A stretch of DNA of 64,000 nt from Sabulicella glaciei (GTDB lineage: Bacteria; Pseudomonadota; Alphaproteobacteria; Acetobacterales; Acetobacteraceae): positions 649,510-713,509 of the forward strand of contig NZ_JAPFQI010000001.1 of NCBI RefSeq assembly GCF_026183895.1, in the 5' to 3' direction. Under the pieces are notes generated by a model that was not told the origin of the DNA, did not search any database, and saw only the letters and a program-made list of their open reading frames with translations. Made by a program: the position numbers and the translations under genes. This document shows, piece by piece, positions 1-9,800 of the stretch; the first letter of the stretch is position 1; each line of letters opens with the position of its first letter.

Positions 1-1313
1 GCGGCCGCTTCGATGCGCGCGTGCTGGCGGAACTGGGTCTCGATGCCAGCGGGCTCCTCTCCGGCCCCGTGGCGATCGAGGCGCGGACCGAGCGCCGGCG
101 CAACAACCAGGGCACCGTGGCGCTGCGCGGCGACCTTCGCGACGCGGTGCTCCGCTTCTCACCGCTGAACTGGGTCAAGCCGCGCGGTACGCCGGGCAGC
201 GCCGAGGCCTCGCTGCGCCTGAACGGCGAGGCGCTGACCAGCATCGAGAACATCCGCATCGAGGCCCTGGAGCTTGCGCTGCGTGGCCGGGCCGTCGCGC
301 CGCGCGGCAGCCGGATCGAACGCGTCGAGTTCGCTGAAAGCCTGTTCGGCGGCAGCCGCTTCGTGGGCGATGCGCGCGCGCCGGCGCAGCGCGGCGGTCC
401 TTGGACCGTGGCGCTGCGTGGACCCGTACTCGACCTGCGTCCGGTCTTCGGTCCCGCCGGCCACGTCTCGGGCGGCGCGGCACGCGACCGGCTGGCGCCG
501 AATGAAGGGGAGGGCGACGCACCGCCGCTGCTGCTCGACCTGCGTTTCGACCAGGTGCTGCTGGGCGAGCGGCGCGACGTCTTCGGCGTGGTCGCGCGCG
601 GTGCCACCGACCGGCATGGCGTGCTTCGCGAGGCCGCGCTGCGTGGCGCCACCGCGCGGGGCGCCGGCGGGTTCGAGCTGGCGCTGACGCCGCGCGGACA
701 GGCACGGACCCTTCGTGGCGTGGCCGATGATGGCGGCGCGCTGCTGAATGCGCTCGGCATCACCTCCTCCGTGCGCGGGGGGCGGATGACGCTGGCGGCG
801 CAGTATGCCGAAAGCCGGCCCGGGGCGCCGCTCAGCGGCACGGCGGAACTGGACCAGTTCGTGGTGCGCGACGCCCCGGCGCTCGGCAAGACATTGCAGG
901 CGATGACGCTCTACGGGCTCGTCGAGGCGATGCAGGGCGGAAGCGGGCTTGCCTTCGCCCGCGCCATCGTGCCCTTCACCCTGACGCCGGATGAGGTCCG
1001 CATCGCCGACGCGCGCGCCTTTTCCGCCTCGCTCGGCGTGACGGCGCGGGGGCGATTGCTGCGGGAGCGGGGCGTACTGGACATGGAGGGGACGATCGTG
1101 CCGGCCTATTTCTTCAACTCGCTCCTGGGGAACCTTCCGCTGATCGGCCGGCTTTTCTCGCCCGAGGCAGGGGGCGGCCTGTTCGCTGCGACCTTCCGTG
1201 CGCAAGGCGATGCGGACGACCCGCAGGTGACGGTGAACCCGCTGGCCGCGCTGACGCCGGGCTTCCTGCGCGGCCTGTTCGGCCTCGCCGACAGCGGAGC
1301 CCCGCGGCGGTGA
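1..1313 (+). CDS. AsmA/YhdP-like protein, C-terminal part (5' end outside window)
   Basis: The reading frame is open to the first base of the window, so only the C-terminal ~437 residues are present. The tail (around residues 345-430) has the AsmA-like C-terminal signature: an 'AYFFNSLLGNLPLIGRLF' segment, a Gly-rich GGGLFA turn, then a DDPQVTVNPL motif and a short hydrophobic end. Proteins of this family (YhdP/AsmA-type, DUF3971) are large inner-membrane anchored periplasmic proteins linked to phospholipid transport to the outer membrane. Many short repeated beta-like segments before the tail fit that architecture. Its TGA stop overlaps the GTG start of the next gene (GTGA, 1310-1313), suggesting translational coupling although the two products have no obvious link. 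Confidence 0.8.
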   Translation, partial: GRFDARVLAELGLDASGLLSGPVAIEARTERRRNNQGTVALRGDLRDAVLRFSPLNWVKPRGTPGSAEASLRLNGEALTSIENIRIEALELALRGRAVAPRGSRIERVEFAESLFGGSRFVGDARAPAQRGGPWTVALRGPVLDLRPVFGPAGHVSGGAARDRLAPNEGEGDAPPLLLDLRFDQVLLGERRDVFGVVARGATDRHGVLREAALRGATARGAGGFELALTPRGQARTLRGVADDGGALLNALGITSSVRGGRMTLAAQYAESRPGAPLSGTAELDQFVVRDAPALGKTLQAMTLYGLVEAMQGGSGLAFARAIVPFTLTPDEVRIADARAFSASLGVTARGRLLRERGVLDMEGTIVPAYFFNSLLGNLPLIGRLFSPEAGGGLFAATFRAQGDADDPQVTVNPLAALTPGFLRGLFGLADSGAPRR

Positions 1314-3559
1314 CGGTTTTCGGCGCACCGCTCCGGCGCTTCGAGGATGCACGATTCCTCGTTGGACGCGGCGACTACGTGGCCGACCGCGTGCTCCCCG
1401 GCGCTCTCCGGGCCGTGTTCCTTCGCTCGCCGCACGCGCATGCGAAGCTGCTTTCGGTCGAGGTGGAGGCGGCGCGGGCCATACCCGGCGTGCGCCTGGT
1501 CGTGACGGGGGCCGACCTCGCGACCGCCGGCATCGGGTCGTTGCGCTGTGCCAACACCCTCGCGGGCGCCGAGATCCCGCTGCGCGAGCCGCCTCGCCCC
1601 TGCCTCGCCACCGACCGCGTGCGCCACGTCGGCGAGGCGGTGGCGCTGGTCGTTGCCGAGACCGAGGCGCAGGCGCTGGATGCCGCGGAACTCGTCGCGG
1701 TGGATTACGAGGCGCTCCCCGCCGTCACGGACCCCCTGGATCCGTCCGGGCCCGCGCTGCACGACATCGCGCCCGACAATCTCGCCTTCCTCTGGAGCAA
1801 GGGCGACACGGAAGCCGTGCGCGACAGCTTCGCGCGCGCGGCGCGGGTGATCGAGGCCACGATCCCGAACCAGCGCGTCACCTGTGCGCCCATCGAGCCG
1901 CGCGCCGCCCTGGCCTGGGAGGAAGGTGGGCGCCTCCACCTCCTGTGCAATGGGCAGGCGGTGCATGGCATGCGGTCGCAGATCGCTTCGACGATGGGGC
2001 TTGAACCGGAGGCCCTGCACGTCGTCGCACCGGATGTGGGCGGCGGGTTCGGCGTGAAGAACGTGGCCTTCCCGGAGCATGTGGCGCTCCTCCATGCCGC
2101 GCGGCGGCTCGGCGCCCCGGTCCGCTGGATCTCGACCCAGGCGGAGGATTTCGCCGCCTCCGCCCATGGCCGCGCCCTGCACGGGACGGCACGCCTCGCC
2201 CTCGATGGCGAGGGGCGCATGCTGGCGCTGGATGTGCAGGCCGTCGCGGAGATGGGCGCCTACCTGTCCCTGCACGGGCCGCACTGTCCGACCAATGCGG
2301 CCTCGACCGCCATGGGGGGCTGCTACGACATCCCGGCCATCCGCTTCTCCGTGCGCGGCGTCTTCACCAACGCCGCGCCCGTCGAGGCGTATCGCGGCGC
2401 CGGCAAGCCAGAAGCCAATTTCCTGATCGAATCCCTGATCGAGCTGGCGGGTGGGGAGCGGCACGACCTGCGCGCCCGCAACCTGATCGCCAGCCATCCC
2501 CACCGCACCGCGCTGGGCATGAACATCCTCGAAGGCGCCTTCCCCGAGCGCCTGCAGGAGGCCGCGCGCCTCGCGGACCGCGCCGGCTTCGCGGGACGCC
2601 GCAGGGACAGCGAAGCGCGCGGCAAGCTCCGCGGCTTCGGCCTGACCTGCTTCCTGGAAACGGCGCGCGGCAGCCCCGGCGAATGGGCGCGGCTGCGGCT
2701 GCTGAAGGATGGCGGGGTGGAACTGGCGGTCGGCACGCAAAGCAACGGCCAGGGCCACGAGACCAGTTTCCCGCAATACGCCGCCACCCTGCTGGACATC
2801 CCGCCCGAAGCGTTCCGCTACGTCCAGGCCGACACGGACCGCATCGTGCGCGGCAATGGCCACGGCGGCGCCCGCTCCCTGCACATGGGCGGCGAGGCCA
2901 TCCGGCTTGCTGCGGCAGCCCTGCTCGCCTCCGCGCGCACCGCCGCTGCCCGGCTGCTGCAATGCGACCCGAACGCGCTGCACTACACCGCCGGCCGCTT
3001 CACCCTGACCGATTGCCGCGGCCTCGACCTGGTCGAGGTGGCGGCGCTGGAAGGCGCGCTGGAGGGCGAGGCGGCGCACGGCGTGGACCTCGTCACCTTT
3101 CCCAATGGTGCCCACGCCGCCGAGGTGGAGGTCGACCCCGAGACGGGCGAGGTCGCGTTGCTCTCATACCTCGCCGTCGATGACTATGGGCGCGTGCTCA
3201 ACCCGTTGCTGCTCCGCGGCAGCGTGCAGGGCGGGCTGGCGCAGGGCATCGGGCAGGCGATGATGGAACGCATCGCCTATGATGCCGATGGCCAGCTGCT
3301 TTCGGCCGGCTTCTCCGACTACGCCATGCCCCGCGCTTCGGACCTTCCCGAGCTGCGGGTGGAGCTGCGCGAGGACCAGCCCACCGAGGCGAACGGGCTT
3401 GGGGTGAAGGGGAGCGGCCAGGCCGGATGCATCGCCGCGCCGCAGGCGGTGATGGCGGCGATCCGCGATGCGCTGGGCGCGGACATCACCATGCCCGCGA
3501 CGCCGGAGAAGGTCTGGCGGGCGATCAGTTCTCGCCCTCGGGCTCCAGGTCCACGCTGA
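1310..3559 (+). CDS. Xanthine dehydrogenase family molybdopterin-binding subunit (CoxL-like)
   Basis: 749 residues, full length for the Mo-cofactor subunit of the xanthine/CO dehydrogenase family. N-terminal a/b hammerhead domain (FGAPLRRFEDARFLVGRGDY, SPHAHA) is followed by the Mo-binding domains with GGGFGVKN near residue 245 and AYRGAGKPE near residue 365, the latter being the CoxL form II type loop. The C-terminal motif is GVKGSGQAG (residues 698-706). Family members normally have GVGE here, with a catalytic Glu that acts as base; this protein has Gln704. No small [2Fe-2S] or medium FAD subunit genes lie nearby, so the subunit is an orphan. GTG start overlaps the upstream stop. The last 35 bases overlap the convergent transglutaminase gene. 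The substrate cannot be inferred; activity itself is uncertain because of Gln704. Confidence 0.88.
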   Translation: MTVFGAPLRRFEDARFLVGRGDYVADRVLPGALRAVFLRSPHAHAKLLSVEVEAARAIPGVRLVVTGADLATAGIGSLRCANTLAGAEIPLREPPRPCLATDRVRHVGEAVALVVAETEAQALDAAELVAVDYEALPAVTDPLDPSGPALHDIAPDNLAFLWSKGDTEAVRDSFARAARVIEATIPNQRVTCAPIEPRAALAWEEGGRLHLLCNGQAVHGMRSQIASTMGLEPEALHVVAPDVGGGFGVKNVAFPEHVALLHAARRLGAPVRWISTQAEDFAASAHGRALHGTARLALDGEGRMLALDVQAVAEMGAYLSLHGPHCPTNAASTAMGGCYDIPAIRFSVRGVFTNAAPVEAYRGAGKPEANFLIESLIELAGGERHDLRARNLIASHPHRTALGMNILEGAFPERLQEAARLADRAGFAGRRRDSEARGKLRGFGLTCFLETARGSPGEWARLRLLKDGGVELAVGTQSNGQGHETSFPQYAATLLDIPPEAFRYVQADTDRIVRGNGHGGARSLHMGGEAIRLAAAALLASARTAAARLLQCDPNALHYTAGRFTLTDCRGLDLVEVAALEGALEGEAAHGVDLVTFPNGAHAAEVEVDPETGEVALLSYLAVDDYGRVLNPLLLRGSVQGGLAQGIGQAMMERIAYDADGQLLSAGFSDYAMPRASDLPELRVELREDQPTEANGLGVKGSGQAGCIAAPQAVMAAIRDALGADITMPATPEKVWRAISSRPRAPGPR

Positions 3560-4388
3560 CGCTGAGGGTGTGAGCGCCGCCGCCCAGCAGCACCCCGCGC
3601 ATCGGCGAAACATCGGCGAAGTCCCGCCCCCAGGCGAGCAGCACGTGCTCGTCCCGCACGACGATGCCGTTGGTCGGGTCGAGCTGCGCCCAGCCGAGGC
3701 GCGGGCCGAGCCAAGCCTGCACCCAGGCATGGGACTGATCGGCCCCGCGCCGCCGTGGCTGGCCAGGGGGCGGACGCGTCCGCACGTAGCCGGAGACGTA
3801 GCGCGCCGGCAGCCCCATCCCGCGCAGCGCCGAGAGCATCACCTGGGTGAAGTCCTGGCACACGCCGCGCCGCGTCCGCATCACCTCGGCGATCGGCGTG
3901 GTGATGCTGGTGACGCCCGCCTGGAAGGTGAAGTCGCGCCGGATGCGGGCATTGAGGTCTATCAGGCCGGGCAGCATGGGCTGGCCGGGGGGGAAGGAAG
4001 GCGAGGCATAGTCGCGCGTCGCGGAAAGCAGCGGAACGGTCGCGGTGGGCAGGGCGAACTCGGCGGCTTCCGCGTCGTGCGCGGCGTCGCGCGCTGCTTC
4101 CCAAGGCGGCGTCTCGGCGGGTGGGGCGGCGAAACCCACTTCGACCAGGCTTTCCGCGGTCACCTCGAAGGCGGTGTGCGGCGCGGCGAGGAAGAGCCGC
4201 GTCGCCGGGTTGCCGAAATGGTCCGGCGCCTCCGTGTGGTGGTCGGGGGCGGGCAGGCATGTGATGCGCGTCGAGATCACCTTCTGCCCCGGCAGCTCGC
4301 GCGGGCGCAGATGCAGGAGATGGGAAGCGAGGTCTACCGGGTACTGGTACTCATAGGCGGTCCGGTGGCGCAGCCAGTAGATCGGCAT
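3525..4388 (-). CDS. Transglutaminase family protein (cysteine protease-like fold)
   Basis: 287 residues from the ATG at 4388; an in-frame GTG at 4394 is an alternative start. The N-terminus (YWLRHRTAYEYQYPVDLASH) is the bacterial transglutaminase N-terminal region and the core has the catalytic triad: Cys177 (RRGVCQDFTQ), His220 (QSHAWVQAW) and Asp237 (QLDPTNG). No signal peptide is visible, so it is probably cytoplasmic. It is the last gene of a three-gene minus-strand operon with an ATP-grasp/alpha-E protein and a second, larger transglutaminase. Comparative genomics of amidoligase systems (Iyer, Aravind and co-workers) assigns such sets to synthesis and processing of modified peptides; no product is established. 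The gene begins about 8 bases after the stop of the ATP-grasp gene. Confidence 0.9.
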   Translation of the reverse strand: MPIYWLRHRTAYEYQYPVDLASHLLHLRPRELPGQKVISTRITCLPAPDHHTEAPDHFGNPATRLFLAAPHTAFEVTAESLVEVGFAAPPAETPPWEAARDAAHDAEAAEFALPTATVPLLSATRDYASPSFPPGQPMLPGLIDLNARIRRDFTFQAGVTSITTPIAEVMRTRRGVCQDFTQVMLSALRGMGLPARYVSGYVRTRPPPGQPRRRGADQSHAWVQAWLGPRLGWAQLDPTNGIVVRDEHVLLAWGRDFADVSPMRGVLLGGGAHTLSVSVDLEPEGEN

Positions 4389-4396
4389 GGGCACGC

Positions 4397-6829
4397 TCAG
4401 GCGCCGAGGACCAGCGCGTCGCCGCCCGTGTCCACGCCGACAGCGTGCGGGGCCGGCAGCAGAGCGAAGTAGCGCCGCGTCACCATGTCCGACAGCACGC
4501 CGATCTCGCTCGCGACATGGCGCAGCAGCGGCGGCAGTTCCGCCGCCTCGCGCGATTGGTCCGCCGCGTCGAGCAGCCGCGGCGTGATGCCCTGCGCCAA
4601 GGCCAGCAGGCGCCCCGCTTCCTGAGCCGCCATGTCATCCCGCTCCGTGGACACCTCGCCCAGCGCGGAGGCCACGCCCGCCAGCTGGAAGGCGAGGCCG
4701 CGCGGATTGGACGGGTCGGCCAGGACGAGGTCCAAAGCAGGGGCCGGCTGCAGCACGTTCAGGTAGCGCGAGCGGTAGGTGATGGCGCTGTCGCAAAGCT
4801 CCAGCACGAGGCGCAGCCCCGCCTCGATGCGCTGGGGCGGGCCGTCCAGGGCGGTCGCGATCTCGGAGGCGATGGCCTGTCCGCGCTCGATGCGGCGGCC
4901 GAGCTCCAGGAAGAGATGGGCCCCGCCCCGCACCATGTTCTCCGCCGCCATACCGGCCACGGCGTTGGCGAAGCGCAGCGAGGGAACCAGCGCCCGGCCC
5001 AACTCCGGCAGGTCGGGTGGTGCAGTGTCCAGTGCCGCCTCCGCCGCGCGCAGCGTCTGGGTGAAGGTGGCGTGCATGTCGGCGGTCAGCCGGTCGCGCA
5101 CGGATTCCACAAGCTGGCCGATCCGGTCCTGCAGGTGCCGCATCGCGGGGGCGGCCTGCCGCTGCAGCGCATCCGCCAGCGGCGAAAGGCTGCCCGTGGA
5201 AGGCTTGGCCTCGCGCCCCACCAGTGTGGCCTCGTTCAGGCAATGGGCCAGGACCGACAACTCCACCATCTCGCGCGGGAGGAGGCCGCCGCGCCGGATG
5301 CGGGCGATGCTGGCGCGCATCAGGCGCGCGCCGCGGTCGAGCCGTTCCACGTACCGGCCCAGCCAGAACAGGTTGTCGGCGACGCGCGACGGGATGGCGC
5401 CCGGGGTCCGACGGATGGGCAGGGGCGGCGAGACAAGCGCAGCCGGGCCGATGATGGCCTCGGACGGATCGGGCGGAACCCAGACATCCTTGCACCAGCC
5501 CGCGCCCGGCAGCCGCCCGGTGAGTGGCGCGCCCGGGCCTACGAGCCGCGCGATGCCGCCGGGAAAGCAGTGCCACCGCTCGCCGTCCTGCACGGCGAAG
5601 ACGCGCAGGATGAGCGGCGCCGGGGTGAGGGTCCCTTCCTCGAGCGAGGGCGCCATGGGCAGGGCTGGAAGGGCAACGGCCGCCTCCCTCCGGGCGGGGT
5701 CGCGGTGGCGGCGCTCCATGGCGCGGCCATCCTCCCCCGGGCGGAACAACCACGCGGAGGCGCCGTCGGGCAGGCGCGGCGCGGGGTCTCCAGGAGCGAG
5801 AAGCGAGGTTGGCAGGGAGCGCAGCTCCAGCGCCTCGCCGATCAGCCGCGGGGCAAGCCCGTCCAGAAAGGTCGCGAGGGCCGGCATCTCCCCTAGCGAT
5901 GCGCCCGGCCGGTTGACGCAGGCCAGTGCCCCGTGGCGGAGCGCGTCGAGCAGGCCCGGCACGCCGCGCCCCGTATCCGCTTCGGGCTGGTCCAGCGGGT
6001 CGATCGCGTGGGCATCGAGCCGGGACAGCAGCACGTCGAGGCGCTGCAGCCCCGCCAATGTCTTGAGGAACAGCTCCCCGTTGCGGACCGAAAGGTCGCC
6101 GGCTTCCACCAGTGCGCAGTTCAGTTCCCGCGACAGGACGACATGCTCGTACCAGTGCGGGTCGCCGATGCCGGGGGAGAGGAGGGCGATGGCCGGCTCC
6201 ACCCGCCCCCCCGGCGCGAGGCGCGCGAGGGCTTCCTGCCAAAGCTCGAAGAAGGGGGAGAGGGAAAGCGGCGCGGCGGTCCGGAATGCCTCCGGCATGG
6301 CGGAGGAAAGCAGGCGCCGGTTCTCCAACGCCTGGCCGAGGCCGGAGGCGCGGCCGGTCCGGTCCTGCAGCACGCGCCACGCGCCATCCGCCCCGCGCAC
6401 GAGGTCGGCCGCGTAGAGCTTCAGCCAGGATTGCGGCGCCGCGCCGCGCATGGGCCGCAGGAAATCCGGGCTGCCGAGCACAAGCGGCGCGGGCAGGAGG
6501 CCCTCGGAAAGAAGCTCCTGCCGCCCGTAAAGGTCCGACAGCACCGCATCCAGCAGCCGCGCCCGCTGCGCGACGCCACGGGACAACGCCTCGAACTCCG
6601 CGCTGTCCAGCGGCAGGGGCAGCGGATCCAGCCGCCAGCCGGCCCGTGCGCCCGGGAGGACCGAGCCTGGGCCCTCCTCCTGCATGGCACGCGACAGGCG
6701 CTCGACGCGTTCGGCGAGCGCCGGGCGGTCGAGCGAACCGACCGCGCCCATCAGGCCGCGCCAATGCGGACGGATGCGGCCCTCGCCCGAGACCATCTCG
6801 TCCCGGCCGGCGGTGAACTCAGGAAACAT
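4397..6829 (-). CDS. Circularly permuted type 2 ATP-grasp fused to alpha-E domain
   Basis: 810 residues from the ATG at 6829 (MFPEFTAGRD). This start lies 11 bases inside the 3' end of the upstream gene; longer in-frame extensions would run deep into that gene and look unlike the family. Residues ~1-470 are the circularly permuted ATP-grasp (DUF404/DUF407 type), with the typical LYAADLVRGADGAWRVL, DRTGRASGLGQALENRR and HLGSPDFLRP-like segments. From ~473 (PSRVADNLFWLGRYVERLD) to the end is the alpha-helical alpha-E domain. In many genomes these are two adjacent genes; here they are one polypeptide. The ATP-grasp is predicted to form amide bonds using ATP. It sits between two transglutaminase genes in a coupled operon. 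Confidence 0.9.
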   Translation of the reverse strand: MFPEFTAGRDEMVSGEGRIRPHWRGLMGAVGSLDRPALAERVERLSRAMQEEGPGSVLPGARAGWRLDPLPLPLDSAEFEALSRGVAQRARLLDAVLSDLYGRQELLSEGLLPAPLVLGSPDFLRPMRGAAPQSWLKLYAADLVRGADGAWRVLQDRTGRASGLGQALENRRLLSSAMPEAFRTAAPLSLSPFFELWQEALARLAPGGRVEPAIALLSPGIGDPHWYEHVVLSRELNCALVEAGDLSVRNGELFLKTLAGLQRLDVLLSRLDAHAIDPLDQPEADTGRGVPGLLDALRHGALACVNRPGASLGEMPALATFLDGLAPRLIGEALELRSLPTSLLAPGDPAPRLPDGASAWLFRPGEDGRAMERRHRDPARREAAVALPALPMAPSLEEGTLTPAPLILRVFAVQDGERWHCFPGGIARLVGPGAPLTGRLPGAGWCKDVWVPPDPSEAIIGPAALVSPPLPIRRTPGAIPSRVADNLFWLGRYVERLDRGARLMRASIARIRRGGLLPREMVELSVLAHCLNEATLVGREAKPSTGSLSPLADALQRQAAPAMRHLQDRIGQLVESVRDRLTADMHATFTQTLRAAEAALDTAPPDLPELGRALVPSLRFANAVAGMAAENMVRGGAHLFLELGRRIERGQAIASEIATALDGPPQRIEAGLRLVLELCDSAITYRSRYLNVLQPAPALDLVLADPSNPRGLAFQLAGVASALGEVSTERDDMAAQEAGRLLALAQGITPRLLDAADQSREAAELPPLLRHVASEIGVLSDMVTRRYFALLPAPHAVGVDTGGDALVLGA

Positions 6830-9800
6830 GCGTGCGCAGGTCGAGCGTGCAGGGATGCTCGAGGCTGGGAGCTGGGACCGGGCGCTGCATGGGGCCGGGG
6901 GTGTGGCCATGCGCGAAGAAGCGAGCGCGACGGCGCGCTTCCGCCTCGTTGGCATTGACCGGGAAGGTTTGGTAGTTGCGCCCGCCCGGATGCGAGACGT
7001 GGTAGGTCAGCCCGCCCACGGCGCGGCCACTCCAGGCATCGTGCACGTCCAGCACCAGCGGCGTCTGCGCCCGCACCGTGGGATGCAGGGCGGATGGCGG
7101 GTCCCAGGCCTTGAAGCGGATGCCGGCCACGAACTCGCCGGCCCGGCCCGTCGGATGCAGCGGCACGGCGGCGCCGTTGGCGGCGAGGGAGTATCGCTCC
7201 GGCACCCAGTTGGAAACGCGGGCTTGCACGCGCTCGACGCTGCTGTCCACGTAGCGCGCGGTCCCGCCAGCGGCGTTCTCCTCGCCCAGCACGTGCCACG
7301 GCTCCAGGGCGTGGCGAAGCTCGATCTCCATCCCCGCCGCCTCGACCGCGCCGAGGCGCGGGAAGCGGAACTCGAAATGCGGCGCGAACCAGGCGGGATC
7401 GAAGGCGAAGCCCATCTGCCCGATCTCCTCCAGCGCGCCGCGGAAATCCTCCTCCGCGTGGTGGGGCAGCATGAAGCGGTCATGCAGCGCGGTGCCCCAG
7501 CGCACCAGGGAGCGGCGGTAGGGCTGGTTCCAGAAGGCGGCGACGGCGGCGCGCATCAGCAGCATCTGCGACAGCGACATCTCCGCATGGGGCGGCATCT
7601 CGAAGGCGCGGAACTCGACGAGGCCGCGGCGCCCGCCCGGGCCGTTCGGGTCGTACATCTTGTCGATGCAGAACTCCGTCCGGTGGGTGTTGCCGGTCAT
7701 GTCGGCCAGGAGGTTGCGGAACAGCCGGTCGGTCAGCCAGGGCGGCACCGGTCCACCGGCGCGCGCGCGGTCCAGCTCACGGAAGGCGATCTCCATCTCG
7801 CGGATCGCGTCCATCCGCGCCTCGTCCACGCGCGGGTGCTGCGAGGTGGGGCCGATGAACAGGCCGGAGAACAGGAAGCTCAGCGAAGGGTGGTTGTGCC
7901 AGAAGGACACGAGGGAGCGCAGCAGGTCCGGCCGGCGCAGGAAGGGGCTGTCCTCCACCGTCGCGCCGCCCATGACGACGTGGTTGCCGCCGCCCGTGCC
8001 GACATGGCGGCCATCCAGCATGAACTTCTCGGTGGCGAGGCCGACCTGCCGTGCCTCCTCGTAGAGCTGCGTCGTGCGCTGCTCCATCTCCGTCCAGGAA
8101 TGGGCGGGGTGGATGTTGGCCTCGATCACGCCGGGGTCGGGCGTGACGGAGAAGTTGTTGAGCCGGTCATCCTCGGGCGGCAGGTATCCTTCGATCACCA
8201 CCGGGCGCCCGGCCTCCTCGGCCGTCGCCTCGATGGCGGCGAGAAGGGACAGCCAATCCTCCGCATCGAAGAGGGGCGGGCAGAAGATGTGCAGCTTCCC
8301 GTCGCGCGGCTCGACGCACAGCGCGGTGCGGACCTGGGCAGGATCGTTCATCCCCACCTCGGGCGGCGGCTGCGGCACGGGCCGCTCGTTCACCGGCAGG
8401 TCCACGCCGGATACGGAGGCGCGAAGCTGGTTCAGCAAGGGGAGGGGCTGCTTCGGTGCGAAGGGGTCCGGCTCGAAGGGGCCCTCCATCGCGAGATCTT
8501 CCGGTGACAGCCAGGGCAGCGAGGCCAGCGGCAGACGCAGCCCCATCGGCGAGTCGCCGGGGGTGAGGAACAGGGCGTCGTCCCGGAAGAACCAGCGGCC
8601 CGATTGCCAGCGCCGGTCGGCATCCATCCGGACGCGGCGCAGGGGCAGCACGGAGCCGACCGGCGAACCAAGGCCGCCGCGGAACAGCCGGGCGAAGCGT
8701 GCCCGCTCCAGCGGGTCGAGCAGCTTGCTGTCCTCGGCCGCCACGTTGGCGGGCAGCCGGTTCTCGCGCCACAGGTAGTAGTGCACGTCCTCGTGCGCGT
8801 CCCGCACCAGCTCGGGCGGGACCTGGAGGCGTTCGGCCAGGCGCTGGGCGAAGCGCGCGGCGTCCTGCGGCGTCGCCCCGCCCGGCGAGTCGTCGGAGGC
8901 GAGGAGGCCAGGGTCGCGCCAGATCGCCTCGCCATCGCGCCGCCAGTGGCAAGACAGGGCGAAGCGGGGCAGGGGCTCGCCCGGATATTGCTTGCCCACT
9001 CCGGTGTGCAGCACGAACCCCGGCGCCCAGAGCGGCGCGAGGCGACGGATCAGCTTCTGCGCGTAGAGTCGCTTCGTCGGCCCCAGCGCATCGGTGTTCC
9101 ATTCCGGCGCGTCGCGGTCGGAGGCGGCAACGAAGGTCGGCTCCCCGCCCATGGAGAGTCGCACGTCCTGCCGCGCCAGCGCCCGGTCCACCTCCCGCCC
9201 CATGGCGGCGATCGCGGCCGATTGTTCGGGGGTGTAGGGCTTGGTGACGCGCGGCCGGTCCTCGATGCGGCGGATCTGCATCTCGAAGCCGAACTCGACC
9301 TCCGCCTTTTCCACGAGGCCGGAAATGGGCGCGGCGGATTGCGGCTCTGGCGTCGAGGCCAGCGGGATGTGGCCCTCGCCGGCGAAAAGGCCGGAGGTGG
9401 CGTCTAACCCCACCCAGCCCGCGCCAGGGAGATAGACCTCGGCCCAGGCATGAAGGTCGGTGAAGTCGGAACTCGGCCCTTCCGGACCCTCGACCGGCTT
9501 CACGTCCGCGACGAGCTGGATCAGGTAGCCGGAGCAGAAGCGGGCGGCGAAGCCCAGGTGGCGGAGCGCCTGGACCAGCAGCCAGGCGGAGTCGCGGCAG
9601 GAGCCGCGCCCTTCGTCCAAGGTGCGCTCCGGCTCCCATACGCCCGGCTCCATCCGGACGATGTAGGCGATGCGCCCCTGCACCGCCTGGTTGATGCGCC
9701 ACAGGAAATCCACCGTCGCCTCGCCTTCGCGCGGCGCAACTTCGGCGAGGAGGGAGCGAAGCATCGGCCCGGCCGGGGCCTGTTTGCGGAAGGGGGCCAG

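Noticed and set aside
4445-5896. Long plus-strand frame (483 codons) opposite the ATP-grasp gene, and many similar long frames elsewhere
   Set aside because: In very GC-rich DNA antisense and alternate frames stay open by codon bias. Their translations are low-complexity Arg/Gly/Pro/His-rich and lack family motifs, while the opposite strand encodes recognised domains.
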